This document shows positions 17,968 through 27,910 of a stretch of 64,000 nt of DNA, piece by piece. The stretch's first letter is position 1; every line of letters starts with the position of its first letter. Location: positions 89,698 through 153,697 of the forward strand of contig NZ_FNFZ01000008.1 in assembly GCF_900101015.1 (NCBI RefSeq), read 5' to 3'. Origin of the DNA: Sarcina sp. DSM 11001. GTDB taxonomy: Bacteria > Bacillota > Clostridia > Lachnospirales > Lachnospiraceae. The notes under the pieces were generated by a model. The model was given only the letters and a program-made list of their open reading frames with translations, ran no database searches and was not told where the DNA came from. The position numbers were made by a program, and so were the translations under genes.

Positions 17968-20232
17968 TCATTTGTCAAAAAGGTCAAGATCCTCCAGGGA
18001 AACCTGGGAATATCTTCCCTTGCCGGTCCTGTCTCTGCGGACAGGCCTCCCGGTGAAGGGATCCCTTTCCGGGCTGCTCTGACTGTCCTCTTTTTCTTCT
18101 GCCGGGGCAGATGCGCCGGCTTTATTTTCCTCTGCAGGGACGGATGCGCCGCCTGCAGCTCCCTCTGCAGGCACAGCTTCCCTGTCCGAAACTTCCGGGT
18201 TTTCCTCTTCAGGGGACGGAGTTCCGCCCTCCGAAGCCTTGCGGGCCGCGCGGACCGTATCAAACATCTTCATGAATTCCTTGCCGGTGATGGTCTCCTG
18301 ACGGATCAGGAAATCCGCGATCACATCCAGGGCATCCATATTTTCCGAAAGGATCCGCTTGGCTTCTTTATAGCTTTCCTCCAGGATCCGGCGGACCTCC
18401 TCGTCCACCGCCGCGGCAGTGACATCGCTGCAGTTGAGGACAGGACGGCCGTCAAGATACTGGCTCTCGACCGTGGCCAGGCCCATGAGGCCGAAGCGGT
18501 CGCTCATACCGTACTGGGTGACCATATTCCTTGCCAGCGCAGTGGCGCGCTCGATATCATTGGCAGCCCCGGTCGTGACACTTTCAAATTTCAGCTCCTC
18601 GGCCGCGCGGCCGCCCAGGAAGCCGACGATCATGGCTTCCAGCTCAGCTTTGCTGTTGAGATATTTTTCCTCTTCAGGGACCTGCATGACATAGCCGAGC
18701 GCTCCCATGGTGCGAGGGACGATGGTGATCTTCTGGACCGGCTCGGAGTTTTTCTGCACCGCACTGATCAGGGCATGGCCGACCTCGTGATAGGACACGA
18801 TGCGCCTCTCCTCCTTGCTCATGATGCGGTCCTTTTTCTCCTTGCCGACCAGGACCTGCTCGACAGCTTCGAAGAGGTCCTTCTGGCTGACATACTGGCG
18901 GTGGGCCTTGACCGCGTTGATGGCGGCTTCATTGATCATATTGGCCAGGTCGGAACCCACAGCTCCGCTCGTGGCCAGAGCGATCTCCTCCAGATCCACC
19001 GTTTCATCCATTTTGACATCTTTCGCGTGGACCTTGAGGATGGCGATGCGTCCCTTGAGGTCCGGCCTGTCGACGATGATGCGCCGGTCAAAGCGGCCGG
19101 GGCGCAGCAGGGCCTTGTCCAGGATCTCGGGCCGGTTGGTGGCCCCGATGATCAGGATACCCTTGGAGGCCTCAAAGCCGTCCATCTCAGAGAGCAGCTG
19201 GTTGAGAGTCTGCTCCCTCTCCTCGTTGCCCCCTCCATACCGGGAGTCACGGCTTCGGCCGATGGCGTCGATCTCATCGATAAAAATGATACAAGGTGCA
19301 TTCTTATTGGCTTCCTTGAACAGATCACGCACTCGGGAAGCGCCCACGCCGACATAGAGCTCGATGAAATCCGAGCCTGTCAGGGAAAAGAAAGGCACAT
19401 GCGCCTCTCCGGCGACAGCCTTGGCGAGCAGGGTCTTGCCTGTTCCGGGAGGCCCCACGAGAAGGGCTCCCTTGGGAAGTTTTGCGCCGATCTTGACATA
19501 CCGGCCCGGATTGTGCAGGAAATCGACGACCTCGACCAGGGACTCCTTGGCCTCATCCTCTCCTGCGACATCCTTGAAGGTGACCCCGGTCTCCTGCTGG
19601 ACATATTCCTTGGCCGTGCTCTTGCCAACGCCCATAATACCGCCGCGGCCGCCCATCCTCTTGAACAGTATGCTGAGCAGCCCCCACATCAGCAGGATGG
19701 GGAGCACATAGGACAGCAGAAAAGAGACCACCATTCCGGAGCTGTCCGGCACATAAGGATTGTAGGTGATCTTAGCGTCCATCAGGCGCTGGGTAAGAGC
19801 GTCCTCCGACTCCGCAATACCCGTGTACAGGACGGCATCAGAATCCTTCAGGTGGATCTCCAGGCGGTCCGACTTCATGTCGACCTCAGTGACCTTTTCC
19901 TGCTGGATATACTTGATGAATTCATTGTAGGAGATCTTGCGGGACTCTCCGTTGTCCCGCATGAAATAGCTGATGCAGGCAAAAAGGACCACGGTCAGAA
20001 GCAGCAGGAGAAACAGACTCTGCCGCGGCGGCTGTCCGTTTCCGTTCCCGTTTCCGTCGCCGCCGTCTCCGCTGCCATTGCCGCCGTTGTCGCTGCCGCC
20101 TTTGCCTTTTCCCCGGTTCCCGCGGCCATTGCCGCCTTTTCCGTCTCCTGTCCCGAACAGATCCCCGGGGTTAAACAGTTCGAGCCACCGGGCTATACGG
20201 GAACTCCGGTATTTTTCCATTCTTTCAGTCAT
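17968..20232 (-). CDS. ftsH: ATP-dependent zinc metalloprotease FtsH
   Basis: FtsH is the membrane-anchored AAA+ protease that degrades misfolded membrane proteins and short-lived regulators. The 754-residue product has a Gly/Asn-rich basic N-terminal segment (about 28-66), a first membrane span near 72-90, the extracytoplasmic FtsH_ext region, and a second span near 165-187. Then come Walker A GPPGTGKT (about 252-259), Walker [12 protein letters not shown], the second region of homology, and the zinc site HEVGH near residue 480 (HEAGH is more usual, but HExxH is kept). The tail is Glu/Ala/Pro-rich. The Gly/Asn-rich leader is longer than in most homologues. Confidence 0.97.
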   Translation of the reverse strand: MTERMEKYRSSRIARWLELFNPGDLFGTGDGKGGNGRGNRGKGKGGSDNGGNGSGDGGDGNGNGNGQPPRQSLFLLLLLTVVLFACISYFMRDNGESRKISYNEFIKYIQQEKVTEVDMKSDRLEIHLKDSDAVLYTGIAESEDALTQRLMDAKITYNPYVPDSSGMVVSFLLSYVLPILLMWGLLSILFKRMGGRGGIMGVGKSTAKEYVQQETGVTFKDVAGEDEAKESLVEVVDFLHNPGRYVKIGAKLPKGALLVGPPGTGKTLLAKAVAGEAHVPFFSLTGSDFIELYVGVGASRVRDLFKEANKNAPCIIFIDEIDAIGRSRDSRYGGGNEEREQTLNQLLSEMDGFEASKGILIIGATNRPEILDKALLRPGRFDRRIIVDRPDLKGRIAILKVHAKDVKMDETVDLEEIALATSGAVGSDLANMINEAAINAVKAHRQYVSQKDLFEAVEQVLVGKEKKDRIMSKEERRIVSYHEVGHALISAVQKNSEPVQKITIVPRTMGALGYVMQVPEEEKYLNSKAELEAMIVGFLGGRAAEELKFESVTTGAANDIERATALARNMVTQYGMSDRFGLMGLATVESQYLDGRPVLNCSDVTAAAVDEEVRRILEESYKEAKRILSENMDALDVIADFLIRQETITGKEFMKMFDTVRAARKASEGGTPSPEEENPEVSDREAVPAEGAAGGASVPAEENKAGASAPAEEKEDSQSSPERDPFTGRPVRRDRTGKGRYSQVSLEDLDLFDK

Positions 20233-20299
20233 TTATAATAACCTGTCTCCTTTAATCTCCTGCCGTTTGTAAAAAAATGATCGATAAGCGCCCGGGCGC

Positions 20300-23200
20300 T
20301 CAGCTTTCGAAGATTCCGTCGTCCTTCCTGCGGGCTTCCTCTTCTTCCTCCTCTTCTCTCTTCTTTTTCTCCTCCTCCCTTTTCTCCGGCGGTTCCAGGC
20401 TGGAGATGGTCAGGTTGGGGAAGGGAACTCTGATATTGTTCCTGTAGAAGATCTGAAGTACGCCCCTCTTCAGATAACGGTTGACCCCCAGGATGTCCTC
20501 TTCATTGCATTTGCATAAAATCAGCAGCGTGACCCCGCTGGCTCCCAGGGCATTGACACCCGCAAAGGTCGGTCCGTCCAGGATCAGATTGTTCTTCTTT
20601 TTCAGTTCAGGAAGCTCCCTGTTGAGCACTTCCTCCACATATTCGATATCCTGTCCGTACTCAATATCAATATAACAGAGAGAATAGGACGCATCCTTTG
20701 TCATGTTGAGGACTCCGGAGATCTCACTGTTGTTATAGATCTTGACATTCCCGTCCGATCCCAGAATCTTGGTCGTCCGCAGACCTATGTCCATGACCTT
20801 GCCGCGGTAATCGTGGATCGTGACGATGTCCCCCACACGGAATTCTCCCTCAAAGACGATAAAGATACCCGCGATGATGTCCTTGATCAGGCTCTGCGCC
20901 CCGAGACCAATGATCAGGGACAGGATCCCGGCGCTGGCCAGCAGACTGGTAGAATCCACTCCGAACAGATGCAGACAGTAAAAGATGACTCCGAGGACTC
21001 CGCCGTATTTCATTACGGAGATCATCAGGTGACCAATCGTCTCTCCCCTCGCTCCCAGAAGGGAAGTCAGGACCCTCAGAGGGAAGCGGATCACTTCGAG
21101 CAGAATCATGGTAGTGACCGCCACCAGCATAGCAGCGCTGAAGGCAAAGATGTTCAGCCCTCTCTCCCAGCGCCCGCTCAGGATATACATGACCACTCCG
21201 TCCTCCCTGAAGGCCGAATTCGCGAAACGGATCGACACCAGGATATACAGGATCAGGACAATGAATATTGCGCTTACCATGGTCAGAAGCTTCTGTTCAG
21301 GAGCCTTTTCCCTCCAGGGGATGCTGCGGTTGTCCCACCTGGCGGATGCACTGACGGTAGATACTGTACTTCCGGAAGGAAGAATGATATTGAAGATAGC
21401 AGCGTCCAGCCTGCTGCCGGACTTCTTGTCGGCGGAGGCAAAGAGCTTTTCCTCTTCTGCTGAGGTCAGGGTGACCGTGGCAGAAAGGAAGATGAGAAGA
21501 ATCAGACTTGTTAACGCGGCGATCAGGGAATTTTTCATCCTCGACTGGAACATTTCCGACTCGGGAATCATCGCCCCCACATAATAGCCGTCCATATACC
21601 GGTAGAACTGGAAATAAGGAATTCCCGACACCCTGGTAAACCCGTAATACTCCTCTCCTTTGAGGGCTTCGGCGGGTACTTCCAGTTCCTCTGCCGTCAT
21701 CCCGATCCAGGTTTCATTAGGGGCGTATCTGCATACCTGTTCTTCGCTCGCGTCAAACAGGATCATATGTCCCCCCTTGAGCGTGCTGGTCGAAAAAATA
21801 TAACTCAATTCTGTCGGCTCCAGAAGACTGTCCGTCAGCTCTCCTTTCATGCCGATCTGCAGGAGAGAGCGGTGTTCGGTGATCCCCTGCTCTTCCTCTT
21901 CTGCTTCTGCTTCCGATTCCGCGGCAGCTTTTTTATTGCCTTTTTTCCCCTTTTCCAGAGACGACTCATAATCATACCGGGAAACATACACAGTCCTTCC
22001 CCGGCTGTCTTTTGTCGTATAATAATGGAAGACGACTCCGATGTACTGACTCTCTTCCCCCATATCGCTGGTCATAGGCTCCTGCACCAGAGTGTCCTTC
22101 TTGCCGTCGATCACATCGTAGAAGGGACTGGACTGGGCTTCCTCATCATGGCTGAGGTAAAAGAACCAGTTGGGAGTGCTCGTCGCGATCGTATTGCCGT
22201 GTTCATCAAAAATATAGATCGACTCGAGATCATTTCTCTCGCACAGGTCCAGCAGCTTTTCAGAAGACCCGACGGACTTCAGCCGGTTTCCTTCGTCATC
22301 GATCTGATAGACTTTTTCGTCCTCCACATAGTCGTAGTGAACGAAACTGGTCGGCTCATTCAGGACAGACGGATCCTCTTCGATCAGGTAGGCGATCAGC
22401 TTTGCCTTGGAGAGGAAACGGTTGTTGTAGTATTCCCGGATCACCTTCCGGTTCTCGCTGCTCTCATCGTATCGGCCTGCCACCTCCTCCAGGGCGACCC
22501 GGGATTCTTCGGCGGTCTGGGAAATCTCCAGCAGGGTCTGTGTATAATAGGAGATACCGAAGATAAGCATCACACCGACGATCATCAGCGGGTAGATCTT
22601 TTCGAAGATCGACCTGTCAAACATCAGGGTCAGATCTTTACTTTTATACAGAACTTTCTTTTCCGTTTTAAACGCCCTGCGGACAAAATCATTTCTGATG
22701 ATAACCGCATAGAGCAGGCAGAGGATCATTACGATGACAAATCCAATGGTCGACCAGAACAGTACATACTTGTCATCCCTGAAAACATCCTGGGTCTTTG
22801 CCGCGGCGCAGATCACCGTGTCCGGTCCGAATTTTTTGGATACACAATAGTAGGACGTGCCCCTGATCGTTTCGATCCCGGAATATCCGTCTTCAAAGGC
22901 TGCCTCTGAGAGTCCTGTCTCCAGGGCACTCCGGCCTGTCATGATCTCTTCTCCGTTTTTATAATACAAAAAGACATTTTTGGCGGTATCCACCGCGAAC
23001 ATAAAACCGCCGTTGCCGACAGGAGACCGGTCAAGGACAAAAGGAATGTCTCTGAGACTACTGGTCTGACTGTCCAGCGTCGAAACGTCCGCCCCGAGGA
23101 CCAGGGCAAAGTCCTGCCGCCTGTAGTAGCCGCGGGTGGAATAAAAATAAAAATTTCCAAAGGAATTGTCTTCTCTGACGGGAGTAACGGTGCCGTTCTC

Positions 23201-23701
23201 CCCCCTTGTCCCCGCGACCAGCTTCCCGACGTTTTCTTCCGTCAAAAGTCCCAGGTCCACCGGGTTTTTTCCGTTATACTCCTGAACCGGTGAAAACAGG
23301 ATCCTCCCGTCCGTGCTCATTACAAAGAGATACTCCACTCCCGAACGGTCAATGATATCGGTGAAAACTTCCGCCTGGGCATCATGGTCAGAATTGACAA
23401 GGGAACTGAACAGCCCGCTGTTCATGAGCTCGAGCAGATCATCCGCCATGTCCTGATTTCCGTCATGAAAGACCCGCGTCAGCTCCTTCGCCCCCTCCTC
23501 ATTCTTCTCAAGAATCGAAAAAGCCTCCGCGAGGGACTGCTCACTGTTATGCAGCTGCCTGGAGATCGCTGTGCTTTCCTGGACCCGCCTCAAAAACGTA
23601 GAGATCAGAATCACACCTATGACGAGCAGCAACGCATTAGCCAGCACCTTTCCGAAAAAATATGTATTCGCCCTTCTTCTTACATCTCTTCTTACTGCCA
23701 T
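20300..23701 (-). CDS. Large MscS-type mechanosensitive channel with sensor-like extracytoplasmic regions
   Basis: The 1133-residue protein ends in an MscS core. Its pore helix ASAGILSLIIGLGAQSLIKD (about 925-945), FEGEFRVGDIV, and the beta domain with NGNVKIYNNSEI-like sequence are diagnostic. Upstream are membrane spans near 15-38, 312-338, 365-385, 720-745, 803-825 and 850-868. Two long regions between them (about 40-310 and 385-720) look like Cache-type sensor domains, with YLFVMSTDGRILFSP and SIYIFDEHGNTIATSTP strands. The C-terminus is a charged Glu/Arg/Lys coil. MscS channels normally have about 280 residues. The inferred role is a channel gated or tuned by an extracellular ligand; this is not established. 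Confidence 0.85.
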   Translation of the reverse strand: MAVRRDVRRRANTYFFGKVLANALLLVIGVILISTFLRRVQESTAISRQLHNSEQSLAEAFSILEKNEEGAKELTRVFHDGNQDMADDLLELMNSGLFSSLVNSDHDAQAEVFTDIIDRSGVEYLFVMSTDGRILFSPVQEYNGKNPVDLGLLTEENVGKLVAGTRGENGTVTPVREDNSFGNFYFYSTRGYYRRQDFALVLGADVSTLDSQTSSLRDIPFVLDRSPVGNGGFMFAVDTAKNVFLYYKNGEEIMTGRSALETGLSEAAFEDGYSGIETIRGTSYYCVSKKFGPDTVICAAAKTQDVFRDDKYVLFWSTIGFVIVMILCLLYAVIIRNDFVRRAFKTEKKVLYKSKDLTLMFDRSIFEKIYPLMIVGVMLIFGISYYTQTLLEISQTAEESRVALEEVAGRYDESSENRKVIREYYNNRFLSKAKLIAYLIEEDPSVLNEPTSFVHYDYVEDEKVYQIDDEGNRLKSVGSSEKLLDLCERNDLESIYIFDEHGNTIATSTPNWFFYLSHDEEAQSSPFYDVIDGKKDTLVQEPMTSDMGEESQYIGVVFHYYTTKDSRGRTVYVSRYDYESSLEKGKKGNKKAAAESEAEAEEEEQGITEHRSLLQIGMKGELTDSLLEPTELSYIFSTSTLKGGHMILFDASEEQVCRYAPNETWIGMTAEELEVPAEALKGEEYYGFTRVSGIPYFQFYRYMDGYYVGAMIPESEMFQSRMKNSLIAALTSLILLIFLSATVTLTSAEEEKLFASADKKSGSRLDAAIFNIILPSGSTVSTVSASARWDNRSIPWREKAPEQKLLTMVSAIFIVLILYILVSIRFANSAFREDGVVMYILSGRWERGLNIFAFSAAMLVAVTTMILLEVIRFPLRVLTSLLGARGETIGHLMISVMKYGGVLGVIFYCLHLFGVDSTSLLASAGILSLIIGLGAQSLIKDIIAGIFIVFEGEFRVGDIVTIHDYRGKVMDIGLRTTKILGSDGNVKIYNNSEISGVLNMTKDASYSLCYIDIEYGQDIEYVEEVLNRELPELKKKNNLILDGPTFAGVNALGASGVTLLILCKCNEEDILGVNRYLKRGVLQIFYRNNIRVPFPNLTISSLEPPEKREEEKKKREEEEEEEARRKDDGIFES

Positions 23702-23967
23702 ATCATAACCCCGGGTCCAGCTCCGGCCTTTCCCCTTTTACCTGTACATCTGCGGCATCAGGACAGACCGCCATGCAGACGGCAATCCTTAAAGTGCCTG
23801 AAAACGAGCACACTTCTGATTAGTATACACCTTTTTCCATAGAGAATGAAGAACTTCTTTTTATGTCCGATTAATTTGAGATAATTTAGGCTTGATTCAC
23901 GTCCGGTCAATCAGACACCCCTAAAAATCAAAGTTGTCACTTGACAAAGGGTACACTTCAATTTAAG

Positions 23968-24086
23968 TAATTTCGGCAATATAAGGCAGTTCAGACAATT
24001 TCGACGATTTCGACAATCGAAAGCAGTTTAGGCAATTTCGACGATTTCGGCAGTTTAGACGATTTCAACAATTTCAACTATTTCAG
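23968..24086. repeat. Degenerate AATTTCGAC short-unit repeat region
   Basis: About 13 imperfect copies of a roughly 9-nt unit (consensus AATTTCGAC/GATTTCGAC) lie in the gene-free spacer between the MscS gene and hsp20. I see no coding potential. Confidence 0.6.
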
Positions 24087-24130
24087 GTCACGTTCAGGTT
24101 ACGGCGTGGACCAGGGGACGGACATAAAAA

Positions 24131-24174
24131 GCGCCTGCCCAGGCGGTCCCGCGTGGGACCCTCTGTGCAGGCGC
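24131..24174 (-). terminator. Terminator of hsp20
   Basis: GCGCCTGC/GCAGGCGC flank an inner GGTCCC/GGGACC hairpin, and TTTTTATG follows on the minus strand. It lies about 240 bp past the hsp20 stop, beyond two repeat blocks. Confidence 0.7.
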
Positions 24175-24200
24175 AGGTATTAACTGTTATTTACTGTATT

Positions 24201-24313
24201 ATCTCAGGAACTTCCGGCTATTGGTCCGGAAAGCAGTTCCCTGTTTCCAGGAACTGTACTATCTCAGGAACTTCCGGCTATTGATCCGGAAAGCAGTTCC
24301 CTGTTTCCAGGAA
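24201..24313. repeat. 60-bp tandem duplication
   Basis: Two nearly identical units with a 60-bp period (one G/A difference in the shared part) begin ATCTCAGGAACTTCCGGC. Each contains the internal inverted repeat TTCCGG...CCGGAA. They lie in the hsp20 3' region. Confidence 0.85.
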
Positions 24314-24340
24314 AGAATCCTTTGATACAGGCCTCGGACT

Positions 24341-24410
24341 TCAGTCCTCAGACCTAAAGCCTTAGCCCTTAAGCCTTTAACCTCAAACCTCAAGCCTTAG
24401 CCCTCAGTTC
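24341..24410. repeat. Degenerate repeat directly after the hsp20 stop
   Basis: CCTTAGCCCT/CCTCAAGCCTT-type units of about 7-15 nt run up to the hsp20 stop codon. Confidence 0.5.
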
Positions 24411-24866
24411 TCAGCCTTCGATCATGATGGTCTTCTTCTCCGGGACCTTTGCTGCCTCCTTCTTGGGAACAGTCAGCTTCAGGACTCCGTCTTCGAATTT
24501 AGCCTTGATCTCGTCTTCCGTCACATTGCGGCCGACGAAGAAGCTCCTCTGCATGGAGCCGGCATAGCGTTCCTGACGGATAACTCTGCCCTTGTCGTTC
24601 TTCTCGTCCTTGTCCAGGCCTTTGGAAGCGGCTACCGTAAGGGTACCCTTCTCCAGGGTCAGGGTGATCTCATCCTTCTTAAATCCGGGGAGATCGATGT
24701 CGATCTCATACTGCTCGTCCTTCTCATGTACGTCTGTCTTCATCAGACGGGGTGCATGCTTACCGTAGAGCTTTCTGTCCACATCCTCGAGCCCCCTGAA
24801 TGTCGGGAAGCTGAAATCCATAAAATCATCAAAAAGATTCTCACCAAAAAGACTAGGATATAACAT
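24411..24866 (-). CDS. Small heat shock protein, Hsp20/alpha-crystallin family
   Basis: This 151-residue ATP-independent holdase chaperone binds unfolding proteins during heat stress. It has the N-terminal LFDDFMDFSFP region, an alpha-crystallin domain from about residue 42 (KTDVHEKDEQYEIDIDLPGF) to 140, and the conserved ALKLTVPK-like edge strand (GVLKLTVPK). Length is typical. Regulation is visible: a sigma-A promoter (24990-25018) overlaps a CIRCE element (25006-25032), so HrcA repression is expected. It is monocistronic. Confidence 0.95.
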   Translation of the reverse strand: MLYPSLFGENLFDDFMDFSFPTFRGLEDVDRKLYGKHAPRLMKTDVHEKDEQYEIDIDLPGFKKDEITLTLEKGTLTVAASKGLDKDEKNDKGRVIRQERYAGSMQRSFFVGRNVTEDEIKAKFEDGVLKLTVPKKEAAKVPEKKTIMIEG

Positions 24867-24989
24867 GATCTTTACCTCCTTTTATTCTGAAATCTGCAGC
24901 CGGTCAACCGGGCGCTGGGCTCTTTTAACCGGTCCACAGTTCTTTTGCTCCATCTCTGAAGTTTTATCTGTTTCCTTTGTTCTATACGT

Positions 24990-25018
24990 GTTATAACACT
25001 TATTGTTAGCACTGTCAA
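24990..25018 (-). promoter_or_regulatory. hsp20 sigma-A promoter
   Basis: On the minus strand TTGACA and TATAAC are separated by exactly 17 bp. The -35 box lies inside the CIRCE element. Confidence 0.8.
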
Positions 25019-25032
25019 GGGGTGAGTGCTAA
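25006..25032 (-). promoter_or_regulatory. CIRCE element (HrcA operator)
   Basis: TTAGCACTG-N9-GAGTGCTAA differs from the CIRCE consensus TTAGCACTC-N9-GAGTGCTAA at one position. It overlaps the hsp20 promoter, which fits HrcA repression. Confidence 0.93.
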
Positions 25033-25094
25033 TTTTTTTAAATAATTTTGCCCCGCGGGATCTCATGCCGAAGCTGTACCGCAGCCCCTGTACA

Positions 25095-26570
25095 TCACAC
25101 AGCCTCGGACAGCCCCGGCAGTTTTCTGGTGTAATGGCGATAGATCAGCCAGGAAAGAAAAGCCACGATGGTATCGCTGACCAGCTGGGACCAGGCACAG
25201 CCGTACATGCCGAACAGTCCGTCAAGAATGAACAGCATGGGGATATTGATGACCAGCCAGCGCATGACGACCAGGATGGTGGCCTGCTTTCCCTTTCCCA
25301 GAGCCTGAAAGAAATAGACATAAATGAAACTCAGAAACATCATGACGGTCGCCAGGGCGCGCATCCTGAGGAAATCAGTGCCCAGCGCCACCGTCGGCGG
25401 GTCGCTGATGAAAATGCGGACGAGGAACGGGGCAAAAAGTTCATAGAGGGCAATGCTCCCCATGCAGAAGACGAGGCCGACGGTGCGGGTCGTATGCAGG
25501 ACATCCCTCATGCGGGGAAGATTTCCCGCCGAATAATTATAAGCGGCCAGAGGGACCATGCCCAGGCAGAGACCGATGCCGACATTCAGGGGCAGACGCT
25601 CCGCTTTGAGGACGATGCCGATGGCAGCAAGGGCTATATCGCTGTGGGAAGCCATAAGGCGGTCCAGGACGATATAATCGAGATCAAAGAGAAAGGGTCC
25701 CATGGCAGCCGGAAGCCCTACTCCGAAAAAAGAGGCAAGAAGGCTCAGATCCGGCAGTCCCTCGCGCAGAGAAAAGTGGAGGATCGGATTGTGGAGTCTC
25801 TTGATCAGGAACAGAAAATTCATGCAGGTGATCGTGTTGCAGAGGGTGGTGGCAATGCCGGCCCCCAGGATCTCGTGGCCCGGAGGCAGCAGGACAAACA
25901 TGAAGATCGGATCCAGAATAATGTTGAGGATGCCGCCCAGGGAAATAAAGAACCCCGCCTGCTTTGAACAGCCGACATTGCGCAGAAGATTTCCCATTGT
26001 CATGGCTGTGATCGTGGGAACGGCTCCCACCATGATCACGCAGGAGCAATACTGCCGGGCATACTCAAAGGTCTGAGCGCTGGCGCCCAGGAAGGTGAGG
26101 AGAGGCCGCATAAAAAGTGCCGTCATAATCGCAAAAAACAGAGCGGTAAAAACGGAAAACCATATGCTGAAGGAGGCGACCCTGCGCGCTTTTTCCGTCT
26201 GCCCGGCGCCCATGAGCCTGGCGATCAGCGTCCCTCCTCCGGCGCCGGCAATGCTGGAGAAGGCAATGCAGACATTAAAAATAGGCAGGATCAGCGCCGC
26301 CCCCGCCACCATATAGGGGTTGTTGGTGCGCCCTATATAGAAAGTATCTGCCATATTGTAGATCAGCACGATCAGCTGCGAGATCACTGTCGGTACGGCC
26401 ATGGCAGCCAGCGCCTGAGGAACAGGCATTTTTTCAAAGAGATATTTGTTCTTTTCCTCCCCGTTTTCCGGCACAGCTCCCTCCTGGACAGCTGATATTG
26501 TCGACACTGTCTCCTGCCAGTCCCGGTTCACTTCTTTATCTGGTTTTATTCGATTTATACGATTATCCAT
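25095..26570 (-). CDS. MATE-family efflux transporter
   Basis: The 491-residue membrane protein has about 12 predicted spans in two homologous halves, with MATE features such as MADTFYIGR, AGGGTLIARLMGAGQ and LRNVGCSKQAGFFISLGGILNIILDP (in separate blocks). MATE proteins export drugs or metabolites using Na+ or H+ gradients; the substrate cannot be predicted. The start at 26570 is chosen because GGGGGAGG lies 8 nt upstream. About 50 cytoplasmic residues precede the first span. It stands alone; a 13-bp tandem repeat lies upstream. Confidence 0.93.
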   Translation of the reverse strand: MDNRINRIKPDKEVNRDWQETVSTISAVQEGAVPENGEEKNKYLFEKMPVPQALAAMAVPTVISQLIVLIYNMADTFYIGRTNNPYMVAGAALILPIFNVCIAFSSIAGAGGGTLIARLMGAGQTEKARRVASFSIWFSVFTALFFAIMTALFMRPLLTFLGASAQTFEYARQYCSCVIMVGAVPTITAMTMGNLLRNVGCSKQAGFFISLGGILNIILDPIFMFVLLPPGHEILGAGIATTLCNTITCMNFLFLIKRLHNPILHFSLREGLPDLSLLASFFGVGLPAAMGPFLFDLDYIVLDRLMASHSDIALAAIGIVLKAERLPLNVGIGLCLGMVPLAAYNYSAGNLPRMRDVLHTTRTVGLVFCMGSIALYELFAPFLVRIFISDPPTVALGTDFLRMRALATVMMFLSFIYVYFFQALGKGKQATILVVMRWLVINIPMLFILDGLFGMYGCAWSQLVSDTIVAFLSWLIYRHYTRKLPGLSEAV

Positions 26571-26711
26571 TTTCAAAGTACCTCCCCCTGAGATAAAGTA
26601 CATTTTAGATGCTGATCCCCGCCTCCGTCAATGCTGCCTGGACCTGCAGATATGAAATGCTGTTGTTCATTACTGTTGACCAGTATTGCTGTTTAATACT
26701 ATTGACCAATA

Positions 26712-26788
26712 CTGCTGTTCAAAACTGCTGTTTAAAACTGCTGTTCAATGCTGCTGTTCAATACTGCTGTTTAAAACTGCTGTTCAAG
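26712..26788. repeat. 13-bp tandem repeat upstream of the MATE gene
   Basis: Six consecutive units of CTGCTGTTCAAAA (variants TTTAAAA, TTCAATG, TTCAATA) occur in the 530-bp spacer between the divergent MATE and TMEM175-type genes. The rest of the spacer shows no gene. Confidence 0.85.
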
Positions 26789-27098
26789 CCGGCACAAGCC
26801 CTGGGTCTTCGCAGAAGGCGCCCATCTTCGCAGTAGGCGTCTATACAAAGCATTGTCCACGTGATACATTGCTTCCTCTCTCGAGAGAGCGCCCGCAGCA
26901 GCTTCGAAGCAACCGGGAAAAAGAGGAAGTGGATGAAAACAGATCAGATTATTGAGCAGACTTATTCTCCATGTTATATTATCATTTGTCTGAAGGACTG
27001 TTTCCTCAGACATGGCATTTCCTTATGAAAATACAAACGAAAATACAACATAGGAACACTGAAAAGACAACAAAGAAACACTGCGTGGAGGTACAGCT

Positions 27099-27755
27099 TT
27101 GAAACAGAAGATCAAGTCCGCATTCGTCAGACGGCATATGAGCGAAGAGGACAATCGCAAATATAAGCACATGCTGCAGAAAAGAGCAGAAGGGGAGAAA
27201 AGACTCAGGACAAGTATGATCAGCCATCTTTCCACGCTCAATGACGGTGTCATTGCAATTTTTATCACAGTGATGATGCTGGAAATTCCTTTCCCGACCT
27301 CGGAAAGGACCTACTGGGATTTCGTCTGGTCAGTCCTGGTGTTTCTGGTAAGTTTTTTTATTGTCGCGGATTTCTGGTATGACAGCAAACAGATTTTCGA
27401 GGCAGTTAAAGAGGCTGACCATCTGGTGATCGTAGCGAATTTCCTGTTCCTTGCCTCCCTGGCCCTGATTCCGGTCGCGACCAAGTGGATCATGCATGAA
27501 GAAAACCGGTATTCCACCGTCCATTTCGGGGCCATCTACATGCTGACTTCCATTCTTCTGCAATTCCTGTATTACTCGGCTCTGAGAAAACGTTTCCGCG
27601 ACAATATCGGACTCTTCTTTATCATGATCCTGTCCCGGATGGGCTTTCTACTCGGGATCAGCGCCGTCCTCATGCTGATCTCCTGGTTCCAGCCCCACTG
27701 GGCTGTCATCCTCTACATCATTCTGCCGGTCGTCAGCTTTTTCATGCCCTGGTAA
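27099..27755 (+). CDS. TMEM175/DUF1211-type potassium channel family protein
   Basis: The 218-residue membrane protein carries TLNDGVIAIFITVMMLEI near residue 45, the signature (usually FSDG) of the first helix in TMEM175-type K+ channel subunits. About six spans follow. Bacterial members form tetrameric potassium-selective channels. A basic 35-residue N-terminus precedes the first span. Translation probably starts at TTG (27099), because GGAGG lies 8 nt upstream and no ATG fits. It is a single gene on the plus strand. Confidence 0.82.
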   Translation: MKQKIKSAFVRRHMSEEDNRKYKHMLQKRAEGEKRLRTSMISHLSTLNDGVIAIFITVMMLEIPFPTSERTYWDFVWSVLVFLVSFFIVADFWYDSKQIFEAVKEADHLVIVANFLFLASLALIPVATKWIMHEENRYSTVHFGAIYMLTSILLQFLYYSALRKRFRDNIGLFFIMILSRMGFLLGISAVLMLISWFQPHWAVILYIILPVVSFFMPW

Positions 27756-27910
27756 AAGAACAGGTTTGTAAATGAACAAGCTAGTAGATGAACAGACTTG
27801 TAAAAGGATATCCTTGTAAAGATAAACGGACTATTCCTTTTTGCGCGCCCCCATAACAAAAATCAAATCTATTACCCGATGAAAAAAAGCATAAAAGAGA
27901 GGCGGTTTTC

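Noticed and set aside
17917..20238. Plus-strand 773-codon frame
   Set aside because: It is antisense to ftsH; the long open frame comes from codon bias.
24201..24313. Possible CRISPR array
   Set aside because: Only two adjacent 60-bp copies without spacers, and no cas genes.
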